Source: M55B174 sp034716235
GTDB taxonomy: Bacteria > Patescibacteriota > Minisyncoccia > CAIUEV01 > JAHKAQ01
Direction: 5' to 3'
NCBI GenBank assembly: GCA_034716235.1
Contig: JAYEHH010000039.1
Location: 1-7,417 of the forward strand
Length of the DNA: 7,417 nt
Below the pieces are notes generated by a model. It ran no database searches. It was given only the letters and a program-made list of their open reading frames with translations, and was not told the DNA's origin. Each line of letters opens with the position of its first letter. Within the stretch, counting starts at the first letter, position 1. A program made the translations under genes and the position numbers. Of the stretch, positions 1 through 4,774 are shown piece after piece.

Positions 1-270
1 GAAGTTTATGAGGGGATGGTGATTGGGAACACTTCTAAGGGAGATGATATTTCAGCTAATCCTATCAAGGGGAAACAATTAACTAATATTCGCTCTTCCA
101 GTTCTGATGATGCTATTCAATTAATCCCACCCATAGAGTTGACTATTGAAAAAGGATTAGAAGTGATGGGGGATGACGAATATCTAGAGATAACACCAAA
201 AAATATTCGCTTAAGGAAAAAATATTTAACCGAAACAGATAGAATACGGTCTAAAAGAAAGGGAGCATAA
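1..270 (+). CDS. typA: Ribosome-associated GTPase TypA/BipA, C-terminal end (5' truncated)
   Basis: The reading frame is open from the first base and gives 89 residues before TAA; the rest of the gene lies upstream of the window. The segment matches the C-terminal domain of TypA/BipA as I know it: an opening EVYEGMVIG, then NPIKGKQLTNIRSS, then a PPIELTIEKGLE helix, then the hallmark EITPKNIRLRKKYL near the end. TypA is a translational GTPase of the EF-G family that acts on the ribosome and supports large-subunit assembly and stress or cold adaptation; this C-terminal domain is specific to TypA and contacts the ribosome. The GTPase domain is not visible here, so its integrity cannot be judged. 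The stop is followed within 20 bases by a strong hairpin terminator, so this is the end of its transcription unit. Confidence 0.93.
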   Translation, partial: EVYEGMVIGNTSKGDDISANPIKGKQLTNIRSSSSDDAIQLIPPIELTIEKGLEVMGDDEYLEITPKNIRLRKKYLTETDRIRSKRKGA

Positions 271-286
271 AAATAAGATATTAATT

Positions 287-311
287 AAAAAGCCTTTTAA
301 AAAGGCTTTTT
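287..311. terminator. Bidirectional hairpin terminator between typA and tRNA-Glu
   Basis: AAAAAGCCTTTT (287-298) and AAAAGGCTTTTT (300-311) are exact reverse complements. They form an AAAAAGCC/GGCTTTTT stem with a small AT loop and T-runs on both strands. The position fits termination of typA on the + strand and of the convergent tRNA-Glu on the minus strand. Only three G-C pairs are present, so strength is uncertain. Confidence 0.75.
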
Positions 312-320
312 AATACTTTG

Positions 321-392
321 TAGCCCCAAGGGGAATTGAACCCCTGTTTTCAGGATGAAAACCTGATGTCCTAACCACTAGACGATGGGGCC
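321..392 (-). tRNA. tRNA-Glu (anticodon UUC)
   Basis: Read on the minus strand from 392 to 321, this folds as a 72-nt tRNA. The acceptor stem GGCCCCA pairs with TGGGGCT (one G-U at the end) and the discriminator is A. The D arm carries the typical ATCGTCTAGTGGTTAGGAC of glutamate tRNAs. The anticodon stem TCAGG/CCTGA closes the 7-nt loop TTTTCAT, giving anticodon TTC. The T arm is AGGGG-TTCAATT-CCCCT. The 3' CCA is not encoded, because the next bases are CAAAG, so a CCA-adding enzyme is needed. A near-consensus promoter lies just upstream. A damaged partial copy of this gene lies about 200 bases away (see 525-606). Confidence 0.95.
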
Positions 393-401
393 TTAATGGA
401 A

Positions 402-430
402 ATTATATGCTCTATTTTCGTAATTCTCAA
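402..430 (-). promoter_or_regulatory. Promoter of tRNA-Glu
   Basis: On the minus strand TTGAGA (plus 425-430) and a perfect TATAAT (plus 402-407) are separated by exactly 17 bases. The predicted start of transcription falls only a few bases before the tRNA 5' end at 392. The corresponding -10 position in the duplicated copy reads GCAAGA, so that copy has lost this promoter. Confidence 0.8.
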
Positions 431-437
431 ACTTTAA

Positions 438-547
438 GCTGAAAAACCTGATGTCCCCGCCTCGCCGTGTCACAAAACTGTAAAAGATAATATTATTAAT
501 GAGTCTAGGCGGGCCTCTGGCTGAAAAACCTGATGTCCCCGCCTCGC
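438..547. repeat. 28-bp direct repeat (438-465 and 520-547)
   Basis: The same 28 bases occur at 438-465 and 520-547, offset by 82 bases. The first 18 bases (GCTGAAAAACCTGATGTC) include 13 that are identical to the D-arm/anticodon-stem part of the nearby tRNA-Glu (358-370). The last 10 are the left end (CCCGCCTCGC) of the palindromic elements that follow each copy. The repeat is therefore a junction between a tRNA fragment and a palindrome, present twice. The flanking bases differ on both sides. Confidence 0.9.
456..513. repeat. Element with terminal inverted repeats CCCGCCT...AGGCGGG, copy 1
   Basis: CCCGCCT (456-462) is the exact reverse complement of AGGCGGG (507-513). They enclose 44 bases of mostly AT-rich sequence. 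The ends match those of the neighbouring element at 538-575 but the interior is unrelated, so either the interior was replaced or only the ends define the family. It follows a tRNA-Glu fragment (443-455), as copy 2 does. No coding capacity is present. It is probably a REP- or MITE-like non-autonomous repeat; mobility is inference. Confidence 0.6.
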
Positions 548-606
548 GTCGACAAGCTCCGCGAGTCGAGGCGGGCTAACCACTAGACGATGGGGCCTTA
601 ATGGAA
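525..606 (-). pseudogene. Partial tRNA-Glu copy (5' half) interrupted by the 538-575 palindrome
   Basis: Bases 576-606 are identical to 371-401, covering the first 22 nt of tRNA-Glu plus 9 nt upstream. Bases 525-537 are identical to 358-370, the next part of the tRNA up to the anticodon stem. The 38-bp palindrome sits between them, in the D arm. Beyond 525 the similarity stops: the anticodon loop is changed and no T arm or 3' acceptor strand follows, so no working tRNA can be made. The promoter -10 of the intact gene is also not conserved. A further short remnant of the same tRNA region lies at 443-455. Confidence 0.85.
538..575. repeat. GC-rich 38-bp palindromic element inserted in a tRNA-Glu copy, copy 2
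   Basis: CCCGCCTCG (538-546) pairs perfectly with CGAGGCGGG (567-575) around a 20-base centre. An alternative inner stem CTCGCG/CGCGAG (543-548 with 560-565) is also possible. The GC content is far above that of the surrounding DNA. Its borders are exact: removing it rejoins GATGTC and CTAACC as in the intact tRNA-Glu (370/371), with no duplicated target bases. This resembles small palindromic REP-like repeats that spread between intergenic sites. No transposase is in the window. Confidence 0.75.
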
Positions 607-691
607 TCTTGCTAACATTTTCAATAATGCAATGTTTGAAATTTAACACAAAGCTTTTAAAAAATCCAGTAGATTAAAGTAGACTTTTTTA

Positions 692-720
692 TTGCAGAAA
701 ATTTGCTTTTATGCTTTAAT
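692..720 (+). promoter_or_regulatory. Promoter for the tRNA-like/ORF unit
   Basis: TTGCAG (692-697) and TTTAAT (715-720) are separated by 17 bases. The predicted transcription start, about 7 bases further on, coincides with the first base of the tRNA-like sequence at 727. The sites are recognisable but not perfect. Confidence 0.55.
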
Positions 721-726
721 AAAAAT

Positions 727-793
727 GCGGGGAAGCGTATGGTGCGCAAACAGACTCCAATCTGTTTTGGGTTCAAGTCCCTGACCCGCTCCA
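727..793 (+). tRNA. Shrunken tRNA-Trp-like sequence (possible pseudo-tRNA)
   Basis: This 67-base stretch has a tRNA layout. GCGGG (727-731) pairs with CCCGC (785-789), followed by T and an encoded CCA (791-793). A D-arm-like GCG..GG..CGC lies at 735-747. An anticodon stem ACAGA/TCTGT (750-754 with 761-765) encloses CTCCAA, which contains CCA, the Trp anticodon. A T-loop TTCAAGT is closed by GGG/CCC (769-771 with 779-781). It is about 8 bases shorter than a normal tRNA. The anticodon loop has 6 bases instead of 7, the D loop is very short, the variable region is almost absent, and acceptor pairs 6 and 7 would be G-A and A-G mismatches. It may be a decayed tRNA-Trp, an extreme functional tRNA, or a tRNA-like leader of the ORF downstream. 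Confidence 0.5.
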
Positions 794-813
794 GTACCTT
801 AAAATAAATTTCT

Positions 814-824
814 AGAGGAGGAGG
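814..824 (+). promoter_or_regulatory. Strong Shine-Dalgarno site for the 832 ORF
   Basis: AGAGGAGGAGG contains two overlapping AGGAGG cores, 7 and 10 bases before the ATG at 832. No other start in this window has such a site; the others are preceded by A/T-rich sequence. It supports the 832 start over the ATG at 827, which is too close and reads only 11 codons. Confidence 0.75.
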
Positions 825-831
825 ATATGAG

Positions 832-1044
832 ATGGGTGAGAGCATTGATTTGTGCGCAGTAAGGGGGGTTTCTTTAAGAAGCCCTAAAGCCGAAAAAGTT
901 TTTTGGCATTACCAAAACATAATAAATAATTTGCGTAATGCTACAACGGACACTGAAAAATCTCAAGAAGAAAAACTAGAAATTAAAAGGAAGGAAGTAA
1001 GGAAATTCCTGGACCAAAACCACAAGTTTTACATTGTGGTTTAG
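832..1044 (+). CDS. Small hypothetical protein, 70 aa
   Basis: I do not recognise this protein. The strong Shine-Dalgarno, the promoter at 692-720 and the terminator-like hairpins after it support expression. It starts MGESIDLCAVRGVSL, has an aromatic patch FWHY near residues 24-27, then a charged and probably helical region of about residues 38-62 rich in E and K, and ends with a hydrophobic FYIVV. It has no signal peptide, membrane segment or metal-binding motif, and one Cys (residue 8). It sits alone between a tRNA-like sequence and a set of hairpins, unlinked to the genes on either side. A 9-bp hairpin overlaps its last codons and stop. An RNA-level function of the whole unit is possible instead. 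Confidence 0.55.
   Translation: MGESIDLCAVRGVSLRSPKAEKVFWHYQNIINNLRNATTDTEKSQEEKLEIKRKEVRKFLDQNHKFYIVV
1017..1042 (+). other. Hairpin overlapping the end of the 832 ORF
   Basis: AAACCACAA (1017-1025) and TTGTGGTTT (1034-1042) form a perfect 9-bp stem with an 8-base loop. It covers the final codons and the first bases of the TAG stop. No T-run follows, so it is not a standard terminator. It may protect the 3' end or slow ribosomes, or may be chance. Confidence 0.5.
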
Positions 1045-1052
1045 TATCTTCG

Positions 1053-1125
1053 CTCGTACTATCATTTTAATTTTATGAAACTAGAATAGTTTTCTAAAAT
1101 TAAATCTCGATAGTACGAGTTTTTT
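1053..1125 (+). terminator. Long hairpin plus T-run ending the 727-1044 unit
   Basis: CTCGTACTATC (1053-1063) pairs over 11 bases with GATAGTACGAG (1109-1119). Inside it, TTTAATTTTA (1066-1075) pairs with TAAAATTAAA (1095-1104), and GAAAC (1077-1081) can pair with GTTTTC (1089-1094) with one bulge. Six T residues follow at 1120-1125. The form is a long stem followed by U residues, as in intrinsic termination, though it is longer than usual. Confidence 0.65.
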
Positions 1126-1152
1126 CTTTTTTAAAAAAGAAAAAACTCGTAC
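1113..1152. repeat. 40-bp perfect palindrome
   Basis: GTACGAG, six T, C, six T is followed at once by its exact reverse complement ending at 1152. The left arm shares GTACGAG (1113-1119) with the 3' arm of the 1053-1119 hairpin, so the two structures are mutually exclusive in RNA. The DNA could also extrude as a cruciform or terminate transcription in both directions. Confidence 0.85.
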
Positions 1153-1176
1153 TTGACTCATATCTAATACAGCCTG

Positions 1177-1204
1177 TTGAGATATTCTTCAAAACATTTA
1201 TAAT
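1177..1204 (+). promoter_or_regulatory. Promoter of the 541-aa membrane protein gene
   Basis: TTGAGA (1177-1182) is followed after 16 bases by a perfect TATAAT (1199-1204). The predicted start near 1211 leaves a leader of about 50 bases before ATG 1261. It lies just after the palindromic terminator region, as expected for a new transcription unit. Confidence 0.7.
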
Positions 1205-1260
1205 GATATTAAAGAGACTTTTTATTTAGAAGAAAGTTAAAATTTGATTAAGCATTTTTT

Positions 1261-2886
1261 ATGGACCAAGCAATTAAAACTTTAGAGCCTATTGAGAACT
1301 TTCTCCGAGTCGTAGAAACGGAACATAAAAAACGACAAGCTGGTGCATCTAAGGCGACAGTAGGTAAACAAGAGGAAATTGAACAGATTGCTTTTTGGTA
1401 TGAAAAAGTTAGGATGGCGATTGATTATCGAGAGGATCATCTTCTAAGAAGAACTGCCTCTCGTCGTATTTTAAAAAGATTATTAATTCTTGAAGGAAGG
1501 AAAAAAGAAATAGCTGACCTTCTTTTGAAAGAACTAATGATGGGCGGGTATGTAAAGAAAAGTGATTTAGACGAAAAAAAATTTCTCAAGATTAATAAAG
1601 CTTTAAATAAATATATTTACGCTATTTCTTTGACTCACCAGCAAGCAGCTTTTATCGGAAGTAGCCGTTCAGAAATTAAAAGATGGTTGGTTACTCTAGC
1701 CTCTTTTGAAATTGAAGAAATTCTGTATCCTCTTTTAGAAAGACGAGCATTAATTGATGCCACTTATAAGCTTTTATCTTCCAGAATAGATACTGGGGGA
1801 GATGATGTTTCAGCCAAACAAAGGAATCTTCAAACATATATTGCTGTTTATAGAAGTTTAGCCAAGGCAGATAGAGCTATGGTTACCAGTGAGGTTTTCC
1901 AGATGTATTTTCCCGACTGGTTTGATGAGCCCTCTCCGCAACGAATTGCAGAAATTATTAGTGATGCTCCCAAAATAATAAAAACTATTCGAGCTCAAGC
2001 CACCAGTATTTTAGCTAGCCGGATTTTTTATGCTATTAAAAAAGAAACTTTGAACGCTCATATTCTTTATGAGATTGCCATGGAAAACCCAGGCGACATT
2101 AGAAGTATTGTGTCTCAAGAATATCTTTTAGATGAATTTGTCGTGAGTAAAGTTAAAGAAGAAAGTGATAGAGTACAGGGTAAACTAAAGCAAAGAATTA
2201 AGAGAGGCATTATTTACATACTTCTGACTAAAATGTTGCTGGCCGTTCTTTTGGAAATCCCTTGGGAAAAATATTTTGGAGGTGGTATAAATTACGTGAC
2301 CTTAAGTATTAATATATTATTTCCGCCCGTCTTTATGATTTTGTTGGCCACCAGTGCTCGGTTGCCTGGTGAAGATAATGTCAAAGCGATAATGGAAGGG
2401 GTTAAGAATTTGATTTATGATAATCCTAGTGAAGATGAGGTTAAAAAAGTAAATGTCTATCCTTTAACCTATTCAAAGTTTTCTGAAAAAACCTTGAATG
2501 TAATTTATTTTATGGTTTTCTCACTAGTATTCGGGGGTTTGATTTGGTTTTTATACTTCTTTAAGTTTAATTTTTTAAGTGGTGCCATCTTCTTTGTTTT
2601 CATGGCTACCGTTAGTTTCTTTGGGGCTATTATTAGACAACCCATCAGAGACTTAACAGTTACTAAGGAAAAAGAAGGCATGGGGAGCTTGTTGTTTGAC
2701 ACTTTATTGTTGCCTTTTGTTCGCTTTGGAAGATGGATTTCTACTAACTTTTCTCGCATCAATGTATTTATGTTTCTATTGGATGTTTTGATTGAAGCTC
2801 CCTTCAAAATGATAATGCGTCTCTTTGAATCTTGGATAAATTTTTTGAAAAAGAAAAGGGAAGAAGTAGATCAGCAATTTGGTTAA
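1261..2886 (+). CDS. Uncharacterised multi-pass membrane protein with long helical N-terminal region, 541 aa
   Basis: I do not recognise the family. Residues 1-310 are soluble, rich in charged residues and probably mostly helical, with no signal peptide. Strongly hydrophobic stretches follow at about 316-333, 344-364, 412-433 and 438-458. A charged loop at about 368-410 separates the two pairs, so two membrane hairpins are likely. The tail has amphipathic segments (about 476-520) and ends with a basic KKKREE patch. With both termini cytoplasmic, the large N-terminal part would work at the inner face of the membrane. There is no ATPase, nuclease or protease motif that I can see. The start is the ATG at 1261; no Shine-Dalgarno precedes it (TTTTTTATG). 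It has its own promoter and is followed by another promoter, so it is probably monocistronic. The composition resembles its neighbours. Confidence 0.85.
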   Translation: MDQAIKTLEPIENFLRVVETEHKKRQAGASKATVGKQEEIEQIAFWYEKVRMAIDYREDHLLRRTASRRILKRLLILEGRKKEIADLLLKELMMGGYVKKSDLDEKKFLKINKALNKYIYAISLTHQQAAFIGSSRSEIKRWLVTLASFEIEEILYPLLERRALIDATYKLLSSRIDTGGDDVSAKQRNLQTYIAVYRSLAKADRAMVTSEVFQMYFPDWFDEPSPQRIAEIISDAPKIIKTIRAQATSILASRIFYAIKKETLNAHILYEIAMENPGDIRSIVSQEYLLDEFVVSKVKEESDRVQGKLKQRIKRGIIYILLTKMLLAVLLEIPWEKYFGGGINYVTLSINILFPPVFMILLATSARLPGEDNVKAIMEGVKNLIYDNPSEDEVKKVNVYPLTYSKFSEKTLNVIYFMVFSLVFGGLIWFLYFFKFNFLSGAIFFVFMATVSFFGAIIRQPIRDLTVTKEKEGMGSLLFDTLLLPFVRFGRWISTNFSRINVFMFLLDVLIEAPFKMIMRLFESWINFLKKKREEVDQQFG

Positions 2887-2897
2887 CAGCTAATAAT

Positions 2898-2924
2898 TTG
2901 ACTACTCCGATTTAATAGTATAAA
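2898..2924 (+). promoter_or_regulatory. Promoter before rpmG
   Basis: TTGACT (2898-2903) is followed by TATAAA (2919-2924) with a rather short 15-base spacer. A start near 2931 would leave a leader of about 26 bases before the rpmG ATG. It could drive rpmG and the closely spaced genes after it. Confidence 0.5.
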
Positions 2925-2956
2925 GTTTTTTAACGCTTAATTTAATAAATTCTATT

Positions 2957-3118
2957 ATGGGACGAATTCAAGATCATATTGTAAAATTAAAATGTCAGGA
3001 ATGCCAAAGAATAAATTATTTTACTGGCAAAAATAAGAAAAAGCTTAAAGAAAAGTTGGAACTTAAAAAACATTGCCCTAATTGTAAAAAACATACCTTA
3101 CATATTGAAGTTAAATAA
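2957..3118 (+). CDS. rpmG: 50S ribosomal protein L33
   Basis: The 53-residue product (MGRIQDHIVKLKCQEC...) is ribosomal protein L33, a small zinc-ribbon component of the large subunit near the E site. The family features are present: a first CxxC at Cys13/Cys16, a central N-Y-F-T-G-K-N-K-K-like basic stretch, LELKKHCPNC with the second CxxC at Cys40/Cys43, and KKHTLHIEVK at the end. Keeping all four cysteines makes this the zinc-binding (C+) form. The length is normal for L33. The ATG at 2957 has no Shine-Dalgarno (TCTATTATG). The gene is 17 bases upstream of the next ORF. In many bacteria rpmG is followed by secE and nusG, but neither is here. Confidence 0.93.
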   Translation: MGRIQDHIVKLKCQECQRINYFTGKNKKKLKEKLELKKHCPNCKKHTLHIEVK

Positions 3119-3135
3119 TTCTTAAATTGAATTTT

Positions 3136-3432
3136 ATGGACAAATTAAATGATAAAAAGCAGACAGTTCCATTCTCACGTTACTTGATAATCTTTGCTTT
3201 AAGTATTGCTGTTGGGTATTATGCTAAAATGTGGGCTACTAATTATACGAGCATAGGCTTTGAAGATTGGAAGATTACTACCGCTTCAAGCGAATATAAT
3301 TTTACAGAAATAGAGAAAAAGGTAGAACAGTTAAAGGAAGAACAAGCCGCTGCAGCTGAACAGGAAGCAGCTGAAAATAATGCAGTTAATAGGGGAGGAG
3401 CTACAGAAGGACCTAGCCAGTGTGCAGAATAA
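3136..3432 (+). CDS. Small single-pass membrane protein of unknown function, 98 aa
   Basis: I do not recognise the family. The ATG at 3136 gives MDKLNDKKQTV, a short basic cytoplasmic end, then a membrane helix at about residues 15-33. The outside part is short: an aromatic region (FEDWKITTASSEYNF), a predicted coiled-coil-like stretch at about 57-81 (KKVEQLKEEQAAAAEQEAAE), and a flexible tail ending PSQCAE. The single Cys96 lies three residues from the C-terminus and is exposed outside in this topology. The next gene encodes a membrane-anchored thioredoxin-fold protein, so that cysteine is a possible redox partner; this is only a guess from position. It lies where secE often follows rpmG, but SecE has its membrane helix near the C-terminus, unlike this protein. 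No Shine-Dalgarno is visible. Confidence 0.75.
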   Translation: MDKLNDKKQTVPFSRYLIIFALSIAVGYYAKMWATNYTSIGFEDWKITTASSEYNFTEIEKKVEQLKEEQAAAAEQEAAENNAVNRGGATEGPSQCAE

Positions 3433-3483
3433 TTAAAATAGCTAAAAATATTTATAGTTAATTAACTTATTAAGAAATTTATT

Positions 3484-4713
3484 ATGGACGAGGAAAAAAG
3501 AAAAAATTCTAAAGGAGACTGGGACACAGAAGGCACTCAAGGCGAAAAAAATGAAGATAACAAATCAGAAGAAAAATCTTGGGAAAGTGATGAAGATTTA
3601 GATGCAGAAGAGGCTAGTGTGGAGGTAGAAAAAAAACCCAAAGAAAAAAATCAAAAGAAAATTCAAAATTTAATGGCAACCATTATTGTTCTGGGAGGAC
3701 TTTTTGCAGGAAGTTTATTTGTAGATGTAGCTCAATTAATTCGAGGAGAAGGAATTTCTCTCAGAAAATTAGAAAGTGTTGATGTTTTTACTGCAGGAGA
3801 TAAAACCTGGATTTCTAGCAATGATCCAATTATTGAAATGATGGTAATTAGTGACGAGGATTGTGAAGAGTGCCAGCCAGAAGCTGTTATTGATGCTATT
3901 AAAAAAACAGCTCTTCCAACACTGGTAGCTAAAAAAATTGATGTTAATTCAAAAGAGGGACAAAAACTACTTGACACTTTTAATCTTAAGGCAATCCCAG
4001 CCTTTATTTTTAACGAAGAAGTCAAAGATACCCCTTTTTATGAACAAGCAGAACAAGTATTAACTGAAAAAGATGGCTTGCTTATTTTAGACAATGCTTT
4101 AGCGGGAATTCCTTATGGTAAATATATTGTTCTCCCTGACTTTGAAGCAGTGGCCGTTGCTAAAGGAAATAAAGATGCAGAATTAGAAGTTATAATCTTT
4201 GGCGATTTTCAGTGTCCTTTTTCTAAACAGTTTGATGAAACTTTCAACAAAGTTTATGAAAAGTATCAAGACAAAATGAAGGTTTCTTTTCATCAGTATC
4301 CTTTGATTAGCATTCACCCTAATGCTTTTAATGCAGCAATGGCTAGCCTTTGTGCCAACGATCAGGGCAAATTTTGGGAAATGGCAGGAGTTCTGTTTGA
4401 TAATCAAGAGGTTTGGGGCAAAAAAGATGCCGGGAAAAGTGTTTTTGCTGGCTTGACTACTAAATTAGGGATAGATGTTGCAGAATTTAAAAAATGTTTA
4501 GATTCAGATGAACATAAAACAGCCGTTGAGGCAGATATAAAAACAGCAGCTGACTTTTCTTTAGGGGGAACACCGTCAGTATTTATTGGTGATAAGTTTT
4601 TTGGAGGAGCCGTTACCGAGGAAACTTTAACTGAAGTAGTTGAAGGAGAGTTGGGAATTGCTAATGAAAATGAATCTGAGGCTAAAGATACCCCAGAAAA
4701 AAGCGACGAATAA
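3484..4713 (+). CDS. Membrane-anchored protein with tandem thioredoxin-fold domains (DsbA family)
   Basis: The order is: a highly charged cytoplasmic region (1-58), one membrane helix (about 63-84), then an extracytoplasmic part. Domain 1 (about 115-200) is thioredoxin-like, with CEEC at Cys127/Cys130 and an AIPAFIF cis-proline segment (Pro172). Domain 2 (about 215-392) is a DsbA-like domain of the Thioredoxin_4 type: DFQCPFSKQF with Cys244, the NAAMASLCANDQGKFWEM helix with Cys290, FKKCLDS with Cys338, and GGTPSVFIG with cis-Pro364. An acidic tail closes it. Members of this family oxidise or rearrange disulfides in exported proteins. The usual CPxC is CPFS here, so Cys244 lacks its resolving partner at 247; isomerase- or reductase-like chemistry, or resolution by domain 1, are possibilities. 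Cys290 and Cys338 sit where this subfamily often has a structural disulfide. The start is ATG 3484, without a Shine-Dalgarno. Confidence 0.88.
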   Translation: MDEEKRKNSKGDWDTEGTQGEKNEDNKSEEKSWESDEDLDAEEASVEVEKKPKEKNQKKIQNLMATIIVLGGLFAGSLFVDVAQLIRGEGISLRKLESVDVFTAGDKTWISSNDPIIEMMVISDEDCEECQPEAVIDAIKKTALPTLVAKKIDVNSKEGQKLLDTFNLKAIPAFIFNEEVKDTPFYEQAEQVLTEKDGLLILDNALAGIPYGKYIVLPDFEAVAVAKGNKDAELEVIIFGDFQCPFSKQFDETFNKVYEKYQDKMKVSFHQYPLISIHPNAFNAAMASLCANDQGKFWEMAGVLFDNQEVWGKKDAGKSVFAGLTTKLGIDVAEFKKCLDSDEHKTAVEADIKTAADFSLGGTPSVFIGDKFFGGAVTEETLTEVVEGELGIANENESEAKDTPEKSDE

Positions 4714-4774
4714 ACAAGTAGGAATATGGCTTAGACAATAGAAGAAACAAAGAAAAAAATAATTTTATTTAGTG

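Larger units (their letters stand above)
393..726. other. Gene-free stretch with tRNA debris and palindromes
   Basis: No protein gene is supported here. It holds the tRNA-Glu promoter (402-430), the 28-bp direct repeats, two elements with CCCGCCT ends and the broken tRNA-Glu copy (438-606), then AT-rich DNA with the promoter at 692-720. I see nothing recognisable in 607-691. Confidence 0.7.

Noticed and set aside
438..547. 28-bp direct repeats as a possible CRISPR array
   Set aside because: There are only two copies, the repeat is half tRNA fragment and half palindrome end, and the segment between them is itself an inverted-repeat element, not a spacer.
321..606. tRNA-flanked attL/attR of an integrated element
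   Set aside because: The duplicated part is the 5' half of the tRNA, the copies are only about 200 bases apart, and no integrase lies between them.
657..845. Minus-strand ORF of 62 codons
   Set aside because: It runs across the tRNA-like sequence, has no start signal and no recognisable protein features.
827..862. Possible 11-codon leader peptide starting at ATG 827 (contains one Trp)
   Set aside because: It sits only 2 bases after the purine-rich site and has no tandem Trp codons; the 832 start has ideal spacing.
2505..2807. Minus-strand ORF of 100 codons inside the 541-aa gene
   Set aside because: It is a shadow of the coding frame; the Lys/Ser-rich, low-information product resembles antisense of a hydrophobic protein.
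3127..3135. TTG at 3127 as the start of the small membrane protein
   Set aside because: ATG 3136 is in frame three codons later, in the same T-rich context as the other starts, and gives a typical basic N-terminus before the membrane helix.
3136..3432. SecE, because it follows rpmG
   Set aside because: SecE has its conserved membrane helix near the C-terminus; here the helix is at the N-terminus with a long coiled tail, and nusG does not follow.
3732..4407. Minus-strand ORFs inside the DsbA-like gene
   Set aside because: They lie opposite a clear conserved coding frame with thioredoxin motifs, and no promoter or start site supports them.
4714..4774. Promoter before porG (TTAGAC at 4731)
   Set aside because: No acceptable -10 lies at 16-18 bases; the A-rich spacer gives only weak matches.
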